From Omphiscola glabra (lineage: Eukaryota; Mollusca; Gastropoda; Lymnaeidae), in contig OZ024799.1 of assembly GCA_964017045.1 (NCBI GenBank), positions 33,374,236-33,438,235 on the forward strand: a stretch of DNA of 64,000 nucleotides, given 5' to 3'. The notes beneath the pieces were generated by a model. The model was not told the origin of the DNA, did no database searches, and worked only from the letters and a program-made list of their open reading frames with translations. The position numbers were made by a program, and so were the translations under genes. Every line of letters begins with the position of its first letter. Positions within the stretch are counted from its first letter, which is position 1. Positions 1 through 11,542 of the stretch are shown one piece after another.

Positions 1-2250
1 CAAACCGCCGACAAGTAGATAAGCATAACTCAACCCTCTGACCACTAGAAAGCCATAACACAACGCAACTGACCACCATTCATTCAATCAGCACACTTGA
101 CATTTCAACTTATCCCCTTGTCTTAGCAGGTCTCCAACCCCCCCCCCCCCCGCCGCCCCCAACCCCAAGGTAATTTTCAGCGAACTTTGTTTGATAATGT
201 GGCCTATTTGATTAGACACCCCCGGCGAGCCCCTGAAATCCCTTATCAAATGGCGATACCGTTATCATAATATTGACTCGAATCGTGTCAGGCGACAAGC
301 CTATGAAAATCTTGTTATTGCATCAATGGCTGAAGAAAAAAGTGTACCAGAGGTGAACCCTCGGGAGCATCGGTGTCAACCATCATCCCTTCATTTTACA
401 AATACGTCGGGGCCGTGATAGAAATGGTACCTGCGGGTTTGTAAAACTTTAACTAAATTGCTATTAATTGAACTCATTAAATGTGTCCAATAAATATATA
501 ACTTAAAAGATTGAAATATATTTTAACTGGTTTAGAGAGTTTACAGCAAAGGCTGAACAGTGGATCAATTAGGGACGAAAATCTCCTATACTCTCTATCC
601 AAAAGACTGGAAGACATGCGCAGAATGGTGTATTTATATAGTGTTCATATTTGGCGTTTACAAAATAACGTGTTGATTTTAATGAAAGAACACAAGAAAC
701 GGTTACAATCGACGCAGGGGAGGTGAAGAGAACCTGTACGGGCTGAACCCCCCCCCCCCCCCAAACATCGCTGGCGTCAACGTGTACCAAGTACTAACAG
801 TTCAGTGGATGGCCTAGCGACCGGAAGTCCTACCAACTCATTCATTAAAGTGACCTCGTTAAGGTCAAGTGTCACATAGACTCGGCTGTCACATGGTGTT
901 AGTTCCGCTTTCTTGGCGCGTCGCCGTGTGAACCAAACTGATTTAACTTATTAACTTAACAGTTGTGTTGTTGTTGCTTTCTTACACTCTCTACAACCAA
1001 CATGAGTTCTTTATTTGCTAATATTAGTCATTTTTTAAAATCCAATATATTAAATTAGCGTTTGTTCAAAGGTATCTTTCTGGGTGTGTGGCAAAATCTT
1101 CGAAATTTGCATAGACTTGTTGCCGATGACAACACATTCTTTCAGATTTTCAGCCCCACCCCCGACCTGCAACCCCCAAAAAATCAATTTTAACGCCGCC
1201 ACTGATTTCACGAAATTAAATTCCGTATAACTATGTCTAATGGCAAATAATACGTATGAATTGCATTGCGGTACTGAGTATCTAACTATACATTTACACA
1301 CAATCTCACCTTACATTAAGCCAGAATATAACAAATTACATAGCGCATCTAATATAGTATTACTGGTTATAGCATTGAGTTTACCTGGGCCTGGCAGCAA
1401 TAGATGGCGGACATGGCGATAGGCCCCCATAATATAATAATAATAACATAAAAATAACAACCCCAAAACAACAAACCAACAAATCTCCAAAGAAATACGA
1501 CATTGTTCTGGACAAATTATGAAAGTGTAGATGGACAAGAGACATTCATTGAATAGTTCTCATACAGCAGTGTCATTATTTAAAGCCCGGTCTTTGGTTG
1601 ATGTTGGATGTCTGTCTACAAGACTAAGGGAACTGTGGCTATGCTACATGCATAACAAAATCAGTACACTTCTTGTTAACACAACCTTGTTGGTGGGATC
1701 TTATTGTTGGCATCTGTGTCCGACCAAGAAAATTCTTCTAAATTTTATCAATTCATCCAGCAATCGTTTAGTAGAGCGTATACTTATAAATTATATAAAA
1801 ATGGGATATATTAAACATATGTGTAAGGTGAATACCTGAAAGAACCAATCAACCTACATTCTTACATTCCATAACAGACGACGTCTTCAGCCTACGACAC
1901 CTGCTAACGTCTCCCAGCGATCGCCAGATTTTTAAAACCCTCGGTCATAACAAACTGGTCCCAAAATGTTTCATCTCGGCCCTCATTCGTCGCCTCGTTA
2001 TTTGAAAACCTTCAGACGTGTGCTTTTCACTTTTCCAATCTCCTCGAGTGGACGCTTCATACAGGCGTCAGCCCCACGGCTACTTTGACGGACAAATAAC
2101 AAAGTTGACCGACACATTATTCCCGCGCGCCGAGTCACTCCGCATTCAATTTCACATACTCTCCAAACAAAATAACGCTCGCGTTCACCGTCCTGCTCAG
2201 CGGCCGGGCGAATCAATATTAAAAATTTAAATACAACTTTACGCCACCGG
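1..2250. other. Unannotated AT-rich DNA with poly-C tracts
   Basis: I see no convincing gene. Poly-C tracts lie at 138-151 and 748-762. Short open frames (511-726, 1531-1839, 2018-2230) have no recognisable motif and are of a length expected by chance. A dispersed repeat copy at 1063-1232 is listed separately. Around 1385-1450 a short GC-rich stretch ends in an AATAATAATAA tail, which looks like the 3' end of a retroposon, but no body can be identified. Confidence 0.5.
1063..1232 (+). repeat. Dispersed repeat family A, copy 1 (diverged)
   Basis: This stretch resembles 29717-29930 and 40715-40885. Shared landmarks, in order, are a TTTGTTC start, a run containing GGCAAAATCTT, a segment like GAAATTTGCATAGACT, then CAGATTTTCAGCCCCACCCC followed by an A-rich CAAAAAATCA segment. 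All three copies are in the same orientation. The family is not recognised. It has no target duplication or terminal repeats I can see and no coding capacity. This copy is the most diverged of the three. Confidence 0.4.
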
Positions 2251-2616
2251 AGGTATGGGGTGGGGGGGGGGACATCACACCGTAAAGGGGGGAAAGGAAG
2301 GGCGAGAGGGGGGCGGCCTCTGACGTGACCATGTCAACATTATAATTTAAAAACTCCGCTTCCATCTCGGAGCGTGATTTTCATCTGGTACATGAAAGTG
2401 GCTCGAATGCCTTATTAATACTGTAGAACCATTTAGACTCGATGATCAACGCTTGATCTTTGGCATCTATGTAGACCAGTTGACCCATTGGTCTAGACTT
2501 GTTCACTCGAGTCGTACAGAGCTAAATGTAATGATACTCAAGAATTAACATTGGGGGCATGGCACCAAAATTAATTGAATTTCTACGTCTTTCTTAGGTT
2601 TTTTTTTTCCGCAGCG

Positions 2617-2886
2617 TTTTCAAAACCTTGCTTGGTGATGGTAGAAGACACGTCGCAATAGATTTCAAAACCTTGCTTGGTGATGGTAGAAGACACGTCG
2701 CAATAGATTTCAAAACCTTGCTTGGTGATGGTAGAAGACACGTCGCAATAGATTTCAAAACCTTGCTTGGTGATGGTAGAAGACACGTCGCAATAGATTT
2801 CAAAACCTTGCTTGGTGATGGTAGAAGACACGTCGCAATAGATTTCAAAACCTTGCTTGGTGATGGTAGAAGACACGTCGAAATAG
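2617..2886. repeat. 45-bp minisatellite, 6 copies
   Basis: Six near-identical units begin TTTCAAAACCTTGCTTGGTG and continue to CACGTCGCAATAGA. The 45-bp length is a multiple of three, so three frames (two on the minus strand) stay open across the array; these are not treated as genes. The units are almost free of differences, which suggests recent expansion or homogenisation. Confidence 0.95.
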
Positions 2887-3177
2887 AAACTGAGGTCAAT
2901 GAGACTCGTTTTAACACCGTAGAACTGTTCAATATTATAATTTAAAATAATGCTTTGGGAATCTTGCCGAGTTCCCGTGGAAGTTCTTAGGATTCTATGA
3001 TGTCAAGCCCCGGCCGTAAGATGGAAATTTTACCTATGGTTAGCGGCGAAGTGGAGTAGGGGGTGACAGGTTGGCTAACTGGAGGTCAAAGACTTGGCAA
3101 AAACAGAACCAGATGTGGACGAGCAACGATTTCCTATAGTATAGAACCTTCCTGCAATATTATGGTCAGTGTCTCAT

Positions 3178-3445
3178 TTACAAACAAAGACTTTTTAAAA
3201 CACACTGTTGACAAACAAATACATTTTTAAACACACTCTTGACAAACAAATACATTTTTAAACACACTGATGACAAACAAAGACTTCTATAAACACACTG
3301 TTGACAAACAAATACATTTTTAAACACACTGTTGACAAAAAAAGACTTTTTAAAACACACTGTTGACAAACAAATACATTTTTAAACACACTGTTGAAAA
3401 ACAAACATTTTTTTAAACACACTGTTGACAAACAAAGATCATTTT
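3178..3445. repeat. About 32-bp A/T-rich minisatellite, 8 copies
   Basis: Units read roughly AACACACTGTTGACAAACAA followed by a TACATTTTTAA or AGACTTTTTAA variant. The two variants are interspersed, and units differ by small indels. No coding potential is likely; the minus-strand frame here is cysteine and phenylalanine repeats. Confidence 0.9.
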
Positions 3446-3472
3446 AACCATTACAATTTGTCAAATCTACTA

Positions 3473-4140
3473 CAGTAAAACCTGCAAGTAACGCAAAAGG
3501 CTTAGGATCGTAGGAAACGTGGTGCTATTTGCAGGTAAGGTCTATATGCATGTAACGTATGATATGCATGTATGGTGCTATATGCAGGTAGCGTATGATA
3601 TGCATGCATGGTGCTTTATGCCAGGTAACGTATGATATGCATGTATGGTGCTATATGCAGGTAACGTATGATATGCATGCATGGTGCTATATGCCAGGTA
3701 ACGTATGATATGCATGTATGATGCTTTATGCAGGTAACTTATGATATGCATGCATGGTGCTATATGCCAGGTAACGTATGATATGCATGTATGGTGTTTC
3801 ATGCCAGGTAATGTATGATATGCATGTATAGTGCTATATGCAGGTAACGTATGATATGCATGTATGGTGCTATATGCAGGTAACGTATGATATGCATGTA
3901 TGGTGTTATATGCAGGTAACGTATGATATGCATGTATGGTGCTGTATGCAGTAACGTATGATATGCATGTATGGTGCTATATGCAGTAACGTATGATATG
4001 CATGTATGGTGCTATATGCAGGTAACGTATGATATGCATGCATGGTGCTATATGCAGGTAACGTATGATATGCATGTATGGTGCTATATAGAGGTAACGT
4101 ATGATATGCATGTATGGTGCTATATGCAGGTTTAACCAGT
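3473..4140. mobile_element. pogo/Tigger-like MITE with internal tandem expansion
   Basis: The left end, after a TA at 3471-3472, reads CAGTAAAACCTGCAAGTAAC, the form typical of pogo/Tigger-type Tc1/mariner inverted repeats (TA target, CAGT start). The right end, GCAGGTTTAACCAGTG at about 4126-4141, is close to the reverse complement of the left end with small indels. No transposase is encoded. Nearly all the interior is the 37-bp array listed at 3535-4132. Its unit contains the subterminal words GCAGGTAACG and GGTGCTATATGC, which also occur once in the left end, so the array appears to have grown from the element's own terminus. The ends are imperfect, so this is an inference. Confidence 0.5.
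3535..4132. repeat. 37-bp minisatellite, about 16 copies
   Basis: Units follow the pattern GGTAACGTATGATATGCATG then TATGGTGCTATATGCA. Variants include GCCAGGTAACG, a CATGCATGG form and units missing one or two bases. Each unit carries the palindrome ATGCAT. The array sits between the two ends of the MITE described at 3473-4140. Confidence 0.95.
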
Positions 4141-4539
4141 GTTAAAAATCGTTACGTGCCGGGGTCAGTTAGTGCATTTTCAAGGTTAGTTGATTCCAGA
4201 TGTGACTCTAGCACAAACTAATTGAGGGGGGCGCAGTTTTGTCTCCATTTGAACTGTTTATATAATACTTTAGGCGTCGCGTGCAATTTTAGACTGTTAG
4301 GAATAGAGTATATACCCCAACAAAGAGCCGCATGGGACTCCGGGACGCACTAGTTGCTGACCACGATACTAGTACTTGTATCTTTTTACTTTGCATTTAC
4401 AATGCTTATCTGGGTATCAAGTATTATGCGCCTAAGGGGGGATAACGCCAAATTTTGTCAGTGCGGATACATCTATATGGCGGAAGATGCGGGGAGGAAA
4501 AAAAGTATTGCCCGCCCGGGTGGCCATAACCGTAGTTAC

Positions 4540-4764
4540 GCGACACACGGGAGCACATTCCAGGCGACACACGGGAGCACACTGCATGCGACACACAAGA
4601 GCACACTGCAGACGACACACAAGAGCACATTGCAGGCCATACACTGGAGCACACTGCAGACGACTCACGGGAGCACACTGCGGGCGACACACGGCAGCAC
4701 ACTGCAGGCGACACACAAGAGCTCACTGCAGGCGACACACAGGAGCACACTGAAGGCGACACAC
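4540..4764. repeat. 24-bp minisatellite, 9 copies
   Basis: Units read GCGACACACGGGAGCACACT followed by GCAG, with AAGAGC and GGCAGC variants. The length is 3 x 8, so four frames are open here, including 4354-4785 on the plus strand. That frame starts with a hydrophobic stretch of about 25 residues and continues as a THGSTLQA-type octapeptide repeat. The simultaneous openness of four frames argues that none is a real gene. Confidence 0.92.
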
Positions 4765-4799
4765 AGAAAAAGCTCAGTGCCATAAAAAATTGCAGCGAA

Positions 4800-5520
4800 G
4801 CCAACATCCACTAAGTGAACCTGCGTTTTTTTCATATTATCTCATATCTTAATTAAAGACAGGCCGTGAGACGAAGTTCATGCTTGGTAAACATAAGTGT
4901 GAGAGCTCTGGCACTGATATACAGATGGGCTCAGTGTGTCTTAAACACGCTGTAAGACATTCCTGTAAAGCATGACAATATTGGCGCAATTAATTATGAC
5001 CGGAACTGGTGGCCACCATTAAACTTAAACAGACGAAGACGCCATTACATATCCTAGGCGGTTTTTATTATTAAAAAAAAAAAATCCCAAGGAATATCGC
5101 AAAACCCTTTAATACGAGACCCACAATTAACGCGAGCCGACTTTATGGACCCGCAATTATCGCATTATAGCGGCGCTCTGTTGTATCCCTGATATTAATT
5201 TTGTAACTGTTATTATACTGTCATATATTTTACAAAGTGACCGTGCTTAATTTTACAGCCACATGTTTTTTTAATCGAAAATTTGTAGAGATACTATAAT
5301 TCGCTCTGTCAAACTTCAATGAGCAGGAAAAAAAACAATGAAAAATAAAATAATCATAATTTTTTTTTAATTAACAAAAAACAACATGGTAAATGAATCC
5401 CATTGACGTCAGACTCTATTACGTTAGCTATGCCTACCTCCTGTTGCCTAGACAGAGCATATTTTGAGACATAAATATTCTGTCATTACAATTGAAAGAT
5501 ATCTCACTACAATCGTTTGT
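4800..5520. other. AT-rich non-coding DNA with one MITE-like patch
   Basis: I see no gene. At about 5093-5185 there is a patch with AATACGAGACCCACAATTAACG and a word ending ATTATCGCATTATAGCGGCG that matches a patch near 10085-10130 (ATTATCGTGTTATCACGG). Both resemble pogo-like MITE interiors. Poly-A and poly-T tracts occur at about 5072, 5328 and 5360. Confidence 0.4.
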
Positions 5521-5742
5521 CTATTCCAGCTCCGGAGATCTCATGGACATCTCCAGCAAGCGCCTCCACTCCACGTTGTTTTGATCATCTTCCCAGTTGT
5601 CAAGTTTATTGACTGAGATTACAGCGCCACCGCTGGACGGGGGCTGCCAGTTAAACGCTTCCCGATGTCGTAAATCTCGAAAGTACGGTCTGGGCTTTAT
5701 GTAATGTCGCGAGATAACGGTTGTGACCGGAACGTCCCCCAT
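5521..5742 (-). CDS. Unrecognised open frame, possible terminal exon
   Basis: The minus-strand frame encodes 73 residues from ATG at 5742 and is open further upstream to a TGA near 5813, about 97 codons in all. The product is hydrophilic, with a varied composition unlike the repeat-derived frames: YFRDLRHREAFNW, then a PPSSGG turn, then an acidic NWEDDQNN stretch and a leucine-containing tail. No domain is recognised. The upstream DNA (5740-5910) is GC-rich relative to its surroundings. It could be the last coding exon of a gene or chance. No cDNA-like features confirm it. Confidence 0.28.
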   Translation of the reverse strand: MGDVPVTTVISRHYIKPRPYFRDLRHREAFNWQPPSSGGAVISVNKLDNWEDDQNNVEWRRLLEMSMRSPELE

Positions 5743-5960
5743 CCCCCACCCCCGGCCCCGGGGCCGCTGGAGAAAGTCTGAATGTATGATGCCCGCGTCT
5801 CGTCCGGGTCAAGATGTCGCTACAATTATGTCTCCAGGAGCGGCGGGTGGATGCCGGAGTCAGTAATTATTTACCCGAGCTGACGCAAGAGGCGCGAGGA
5901 ATGCATTCCTCACCAGTGGCTGTCTGAAGGAAAAACACGCTGTTCTGACTCTGCGTCCAC

Positions 5961-6035
5961 GACCCCTATCTATATCCACGAACCCTATCTATATCCACAA
6001 ACCCTATCTATATCCATGAACCCTATCTAATCCAT
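5961..6035. repeat. 19-bp tandem repeat, 4 copies
   Basis: The unit CCCTATCTATATCCACGAA is repeated four times, with CACAAA and CATGAA variants and a shortened last copy. Confidence 0.9.
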
Positions 6036-6117
6036 AAAGATAAAAAAATACAATTCTGCGTCTTACGATGGTGAGCATTACAAATAATACTGAGTACACT
6101 GAAGCGCAACCAAAGTG

Positions 6118-6226
6118 TCTTTGCATGTGTGTATGTATGTGTAAATGCTTTTATTCTGTAGATATGTATGTGTGTGTAGGTATGTATGTGTGTGTATGTT
6201 TGTATGTGTGTGTATGTATGTGTTTT
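6118..6226. repeat. (GTAT)/(GTGT) microsatellite
   Basis: An interrupted run of TGTGTATGTATG-type tetranucleotides. The threonine/histidine-rich minus-strand frame over it is an artefact of the repeat. Confidence 0.9.
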
Positions 6227-6229
6227 GTC

Positions 6230-7315
6230 TGATGAAATAACGAGTAAACCAGCTGACAAGTGCTGTGAGACCTTAAAGAGTGTGACCTCTCTGATTAATG
6301 GCTACCTGCTTCCCGGGGAATTTGTCGCCTCCTTGGACATTCAGAGGTGAAGGTCACCCCAGCAACACGCCGGTGTGGTGCGTTGAACCAGGGCACTGGC
6401 TTGATGGCCGCGTATTTCATCTCCAATAACATGGGCCGGTAAGTGGAGAAGCAAAATTAATTAGTCCCTGCAACAGTGATCCAAAGACCGGGGGGGTGGG
6501 GGGTGGAGGGGGGGGGGCTAAAGGTTTAAATACTAGCTTATTTGTTGCATTTTTATATTAGGTGGAGTGGAAGGTCTTGAGGGGGTAGGGGAGGTATTTC
6601 TTTTTTGTTTGTTTGATAACACGACACTCGAGTGCTTTTCGTCTCACAAGATGAGATCTTTGAGTGGAGCCCTTGTAAGTCAAAGGCTACGGAATCAGAT
6701 AAAATATATGTCTCGACATTGACCTTGGTTCCAGCTCCTGACTTGCAACCTTAAAGAAACAAACAGATTAGGGTAATATTATTATAAACATTTGTTTGGT
6801 CACGTGGTTTTATGTTTACATAAGTATTTGAGGTTTTTTTCCCATCGAAATTGACACATAAACAATGTCCTGGCTGAAAATGTATGACCACATATACGCA
6901 ACACTTAACCAGGCGATTTTTACTTCTCCCCCCCCCCCCCCCAGGATTATTTCATAAAATTTTAAAAAAAGATGGTACAAAAATAAATTTAAAAATAACT
7001 TTCTTGAGGGGGTCTATTTCAAGTATTATGGGAAAATGAAATCACCAGAGGATAGAACTCAATTCTTACAGTTTACACAAGAGCGAAAAGATTAAAGGGG
7101 TGGGGGGGGGGGGTGGGTGGGTGGGAAGAGATTCCACATTTTCCGTTAATGAATCGTTTTTGTGCCTATACGTCAAATGAGATGCGGAGCTAAAAATAAT
7201 TGAGAAGGCCAATATTAATTTTAAAATAATTTAAAAAAAAATTAATAATATTATAAAACAAAATTAAAATCTACAACTTTAAAATTAAGACAACATTATA
7301 TCAGGCTTAACCGGC
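6230..7315. other. Non-coding DNA with G and C homopolymer tracts
   Basis: No gene is seen. G-rich tracts lie near 6489-6518 and 7101-7123, and a C tract near 6929-6942. The G tracts include several closely spaced runs of at least four Gs and could form quadruplexes. Confidence 0.45.
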
Positions 7316-7392
7316 ACCGGACGCCCTTTATTAGTCTACTTCTGCCACGGACATCATTTCAGACGCCCTTTATTAGTCTACTTCTGCTACGT
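7316..7392. repeat. Short direct duplication of about 43 bp
   Basis: The words GACGCCCTTTATTAGTCTAC and TTCTGCCACG/TTCTGCTACG occur twice in succession. It looks like a single tandem duplication that has since diverged slightly. Confidence 0.75.
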
Positions 7393-7463
7393 TAATCATT
7401 TGTTATCTAGCTTTAAATTAAACCCGAGTTTTGAAATGTAGATCTCAGTAGAGCCAAACAACC

Positions 7464-8157
7464 ATATTGTCTTATCCTAATGCATATTGTCCTATCATAA
7501 TGGATATTGTCTTAGCATAATAGATATTGTCCTATCGTAATAGATATTGTGTGATGCATAACAGATATTGTCTAAGCATATTAGATATTGTCTTATCACA
7601 ATATATATTGTCATATCATAATAGATATTGTCCTATCATAATGGTTATTGTCCTATTATAATGGTTATTGTCTTATCGTAATGGTTATTGTCTTATCATA
7701 ATGGTTTTGTCTTATCGTAATGATTTTTGTCTTATCATAATGGTTTTTGTCTTATCATAATGGTTTTTGTCTTATCATAATGTTTTTTTTGTCTTTCATA
7801 ATGGTTTTTGTCTTATCATAATGGTTTTTGTCTTATCATAAGTTTTTTGTCTTATCATAATGGTTTTTGTCTTATCGTAATGGCTTTTGTCTTATCATAA
7901 TGGTTTTTGTCTTATCGTAATGGCTTTTGTCTTATCATAATGGTTTTGTCTTATCGTAATGATTTTTGTCTTATCATAATGGTTTTTGTCTTATCATAAT
8001 GGTTTTTGTCTTATCATAATGTTTTGTTTGTCTTATCATAATGGTTTGTGTCTTATCGTAATGGTTTTGTCTTATCATAATGGTTTTTGTCTTATCATAA
8101 TGGTTTTTTTCTTATCATAATGGTTTTTGTCTTATCATAATGCTTTTTGTCTTATCT
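7464..8157. repeat. About 20-bp AT-rich minisatellite, over 30 copies
   Basis: The core unit is TGGTTTTTGTCTTATCATAA, preceded at the left by more diverged units with ATATTGTCCTATCATAATAG. Units with TATCGTAA recur at intervals, giving a partial higher-order pattern. Diverged left units and homogeneous right units suggest growth from the right side. No stable open frame crosses it. Confidence 0.93.
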
Positions 8158-8159
8158 CT

Positions 8160-9060
8160 TCTAACATAAACCTTAAGACAAATGTTTTAAAAGATCTGAA
8201 TTACATTTCCCCCCACTCTCTCCCCCATTTATAACAACCAAAACGAGAGTGAAAGTGAGCCATGTTTAGCGAGAAGAGGAAGAGAAAGATAATTGAAAGG
8301 AGGCAAGAAAGAAAACTAGAAATGACATAGAAATTAAGACATTGAAATCGAGGTAATTCTCGCCCACATCTACGCTTGGACTTAGCGCAAAGCACTAGAC
8401 CATCCAAAGAATGTTACAACATCAAGCTAACAATATCCCAGCTATTTGAAATGTATTCCTTTTTTTCTCCCAAGCAATGTCTACATTTTTAGGGCAATTA
8501 CATAAAAATATGAAATAAACCAATCCAGCGCTGTCGTATTCGAGTCTTTGTTGCCTTCGTGTGAGGGTTATACTATAACAAGTCCGATTACTTCAAAAAA
8601 TTAAAACGAATCCGAATTTTGGAAACAAATTAAATAAAAAAAAACGTCAAACATTATTTTTTTTATTTATGTTGGTGTTTAAAACTTCTTGGTGACGTAA
8701 TCTAATAGGTCAAATGTCATTCCAACCCCGTATTTGAAGTCGGTATCGCATTTTTTTCACCCCACTATGGCCATTTTTGAAAAAATATAAGATCGACACA
8801 GCCACTTAATTACGACCCGGACAGACCGAGAAGGGCAAATCTCGGAGACTTGGGCAAACTAACCCAATAAAGTCAGGGATTGCCCTGTGTTAACCCTCGC
8901 AACTCTTACAGGATCCAGGGTAAACATTTTACACGAGTCAAGTGGATCGTCTTACAAAACTAATTAAAGCCGTCTTGAGCGGCACAGAACCTACATGCGA
9001 CGGGGGTTACGTAGCTGCAATCAGAGTGGATGGTTTGACGAGGGAGGGGGGGATAAGCTA
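8160..9060. other. No feature seen
   Basis: AT-rich DNA without a recognisable gene. The minus-strand open frame at 8201-8407 has a phenylalanine/leucine/serine hydrophobic stretch but no motif, and is probably chance. Confidence 0.45.
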
Positions 9061-9061
9061 T

Positions 9062-9190
9062 GGCGAGAGAGAGAGAGGTAGAGAGAGAGGTAGAGAGAGA
9101 GAGAGGTAGAGAGAGAGAGGTAGAGAGAGAGAGAGGTAGAGAGAGGTAGAGAGAGAGGTAGAGAGAGAGAGAGAGGGGGAGAAAGAGAAC
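9062..9190. repeat. GA-rich repeat with GGTA punctuation
   Basis: Runs of GAGAGA are broken every 8-14 bases by GGTA, giving a purine-rich strand of about 130 bp. The serine/leucine-rich minus-strand frames over it are artefacts. Confidence 0.93.
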
Positions 9191-9984
9191 TGGAGTCGTC
9201 TGTTATCGCTACCAAACATATCTACAATTTTGTCCATAAAGTCTTTTTTGTTGAAGTTCACTTTGTCTGTGTATACGCTTAACATGCACAACCCAGACAG
9301 ACGTTCATCTGACATTGTAGATCTAAGCCATGTTTTTACACGACGTAATGTGCTGAACGATCGCTCCAACGTACATGTTGTGGAAATAAAAAAAAATAAT
9401 TACCCAGTAAAACGAGATCAGCATCAGCTTAGTTACTTTCTCTTTACTTTAATAAATTTTTTGTCTATTTTTGTCTAAATTTTTTGTTTAATCAATCAAT
9501 CGGGGGGGGGGGGGGCAAGTGCCCCACCTTGCCCCTACCTCAGGGCGCCCATGATACGATTGCCTGATAATTGGCAAAAATTTTCATATAATAGTCTTTT
9601 GTTCTTTTTCCAAACCACAACATGCCCAGAAGTGAGGACCTCTGTGACCCCACCTGACATATTACCTAAACATCGATGCGAGAATATCGCTGCCCTCCCA
9701 AGTACCCTCGAGTGAGATGTCAATGACGAGTGTCGATTACCCGAAGACGCCTTGACGTCAATTGTTGATATTTTCTACCTGTCGGAGGTCGTCGAAGGAA
9801 ACACTTGTGATATGGTCGCGACAATCGATCCACATATCTCTTGTGCTGGGCCGTGGGGAGCCATCTTTTCATAATCATCCAGTCGCCGAGTTGGTGCATT
9901 AGACAATCTGTCTTTCATGTGGAGTGCCAAGCATAGACCAGGAATGAGGTGTCAGGAACACTTTTTCAAAGACTCCTAAATTAT

Positions 9985-10145
9985 GAGACACGCCCCGCTA
10001 TAACACGCCAAGCTATAACACGCCAAGCTATAACACGCCCCGCTATAACACGCCCCGCCAACCCCCCCCCCCCCCCCCCACTATAACGCGGTTCGATTTC
10101 ATGCACCCAAATTATCGTGTTATCACGGTATTCCATAGTCTGATG
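9985..10145. mobile_element. Possible pogo-like MITE remnant with 15-bp repeat
   Basis: Five or six copies of a 15-bp unit like CACGCCAAGCTATAA (variant CACGCCCCGCTATAA) are followed by a poly-C tract (about 10061-10079) and then CTATAACGCGGTTCGATTTC, with TTATCGTGTTATCACGGTAT further right. CCGCTATAACACG and the TTATCG...TTATCACGG words are typical of pogo-like MITE ends and resemble 5093-5185. The 15-bp array appears to be an expansion of the terminal word. Ends and target duplication are not resolved. Confidence 0.35.
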
Positions 10146-10184
10146 TCAGAGACGGACATATATATACAAAGTAAGTAAACAACG

Positions 10185-10368
10185 CACTCATACCTCTTCA
10201 TACCACTTCATACCACTTCATACCTCTTCATACCTCTTCATACCACTTCATACCTCTTCATACCTCTTCATACCACTTCATACCACTTCATACCTCTTCA
10301 TACCACTTCATACCACTTCATACCACTTCATACCACTTCATACCACTTCATACCACTTCATACCACTA
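10185..10368. repeat. 10-bp minisatellite, about 18 copies
   Basis: Decamer units TTCATACCAC and TTCATACCTC are mixed in the left half, and only the CCAC form remains at the right, suggesting homogenisation from that end. Confidence 0.95.
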
Positions 10369-10406
10369 ATAAAATGAAACTTTGCGCTACACCTTTGTAA
10401 ATTCAT

Positions 10407-10514
10407 CATGCTGTGTAGTCACGTGTTCACCGTGGTGTGTAATCACAGGTACACCATGCTGTGTAATCACAGGTACATCATGCTGTGTAGTTACAGGCTC
10501 ACCATGCTGTGTAG
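10407..10514. repeat. 24-bp repeat, 4.5 copies
   Basis: Units begin CATGCTGTGTAATCACAGGT. The frame at 10382-10579 reads cysteine/valine-rich repeats across it and is not credible as a gene. Confidence 0.88.
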
Positions 10515-10635
10515 ACCAAGGTTTACATCTATATAGAAGGACAGCAACTGATATTATTATCGATTACTTGACCCATTAATGGAGATAGTAGAAACTAGGG
10601 CAAACCCGTGTGACGTTTTTTTAAAACCTAGAACC

Positions 10636-11478
10636 GGGTATTTTGAGAAAATATCAGGGGGGGGGCGGTATTTTGAGAAAATATCAGGGGGGGCGGTATT
10701 TTGAGAAAATACCAGGGGGGGCGGTATTTTGAGAAAATGCCAGGGGGCGGTATTTTGAGAAAATACCAGGGGGCGGTATTTTGAGAAAATACCAGGGGCG
10801 GTATTTTGAGAAAATACCAGGGGGGGCGGTATTTTGAGAAAATACCAGGGGGGGCGGTATTTTGAGAAAATACCAGGGGGCGGTATTTTGAGAAAATACC
10901 AGGGGGCGGTATTTTGAGAAAATACCAGGGGGCGGTATTTTGAGAAAAGACCAGGGGGCGGTATTTTGAGAAAAGACCAGGGGGCGGTATTTTGAGAAAA
11001 GACCAGGGGGCGGTATTTTGAGAAAAGACCAGGGGGCGGTATTTTGAGAAAAGACCAGGTGGCGGTATTTTGAGAAAATACCAGGGGGCGGTATTTTAAG
11101 AAAATACCAGGGGGCGGTATTTTGAGAAAAGACCAGGGGGCGGTATTTTGAGAAAAGACCAGGTGGCGGTATTTTGAGAAAATACCAGGGGGCGGTATTT
11201 TGAGAAAAGACCAGGTGGCGGTATTTTGAGAAAATACCAGGGGGCGGTATTTTGAGAAAAGACCAGGTGGCGGTATTTTGAGAAAATACCAGGTAGCGGT
11301 ATTTTGAGAAAAGACCAGGTGGCGGTATTTTGAGAAAAGACCAGGGGGCGGTATTTTGAGAAAATACCAGGTGGCGGTATTTTGAGAAAAGACCAGGGGG
11401 CGGTATTTTGAGAAAAGACCAGGTGGCGGTATTTTGAGAAAAGACCAGGTGGCGGTATTTTGAGAAAATACCAGGTGG
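10636..11478. repeat. 26-bp hairpin-forming minisatellite, 32 copies
   Basis: Each unit contains GGTATTTTGAGAAAATACC, a perfect inverted repeat with 8-bp arms and a 3-base loop, followed by a G-rich spacer (AGGGGGC, AGGTGGC or longer G runs). Reading unit by unit, the left 11 units mostly keep the perfect arm (TACC); units 12-16 have GACC, which puts one mismatch in the stem; the right half mixes both, with a stretch around 11150-11290 where GACC-AGGTGGC and TACC-AGGGGGC units alternate like a dimer. Spacers in the left units have longer G runs. This is a variant-repeat pattern produced by unequal exchange or slippage. Confidence 0.95.
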
Positions 11479-11542
11479 GTCTAAATGTTACAAAAAAGAG
11501 TTAACTTCTCATTTTCAATATTATGGAATGAGAATTAAATCT

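Noticed and set aside
4354..4785. Membrane-anchored THGSTLQA repeat protein
   Set aside because: The hydrophobic start is suggestive, but four frames are open over the same 24-bp array and there is no promoter or poly-A support.
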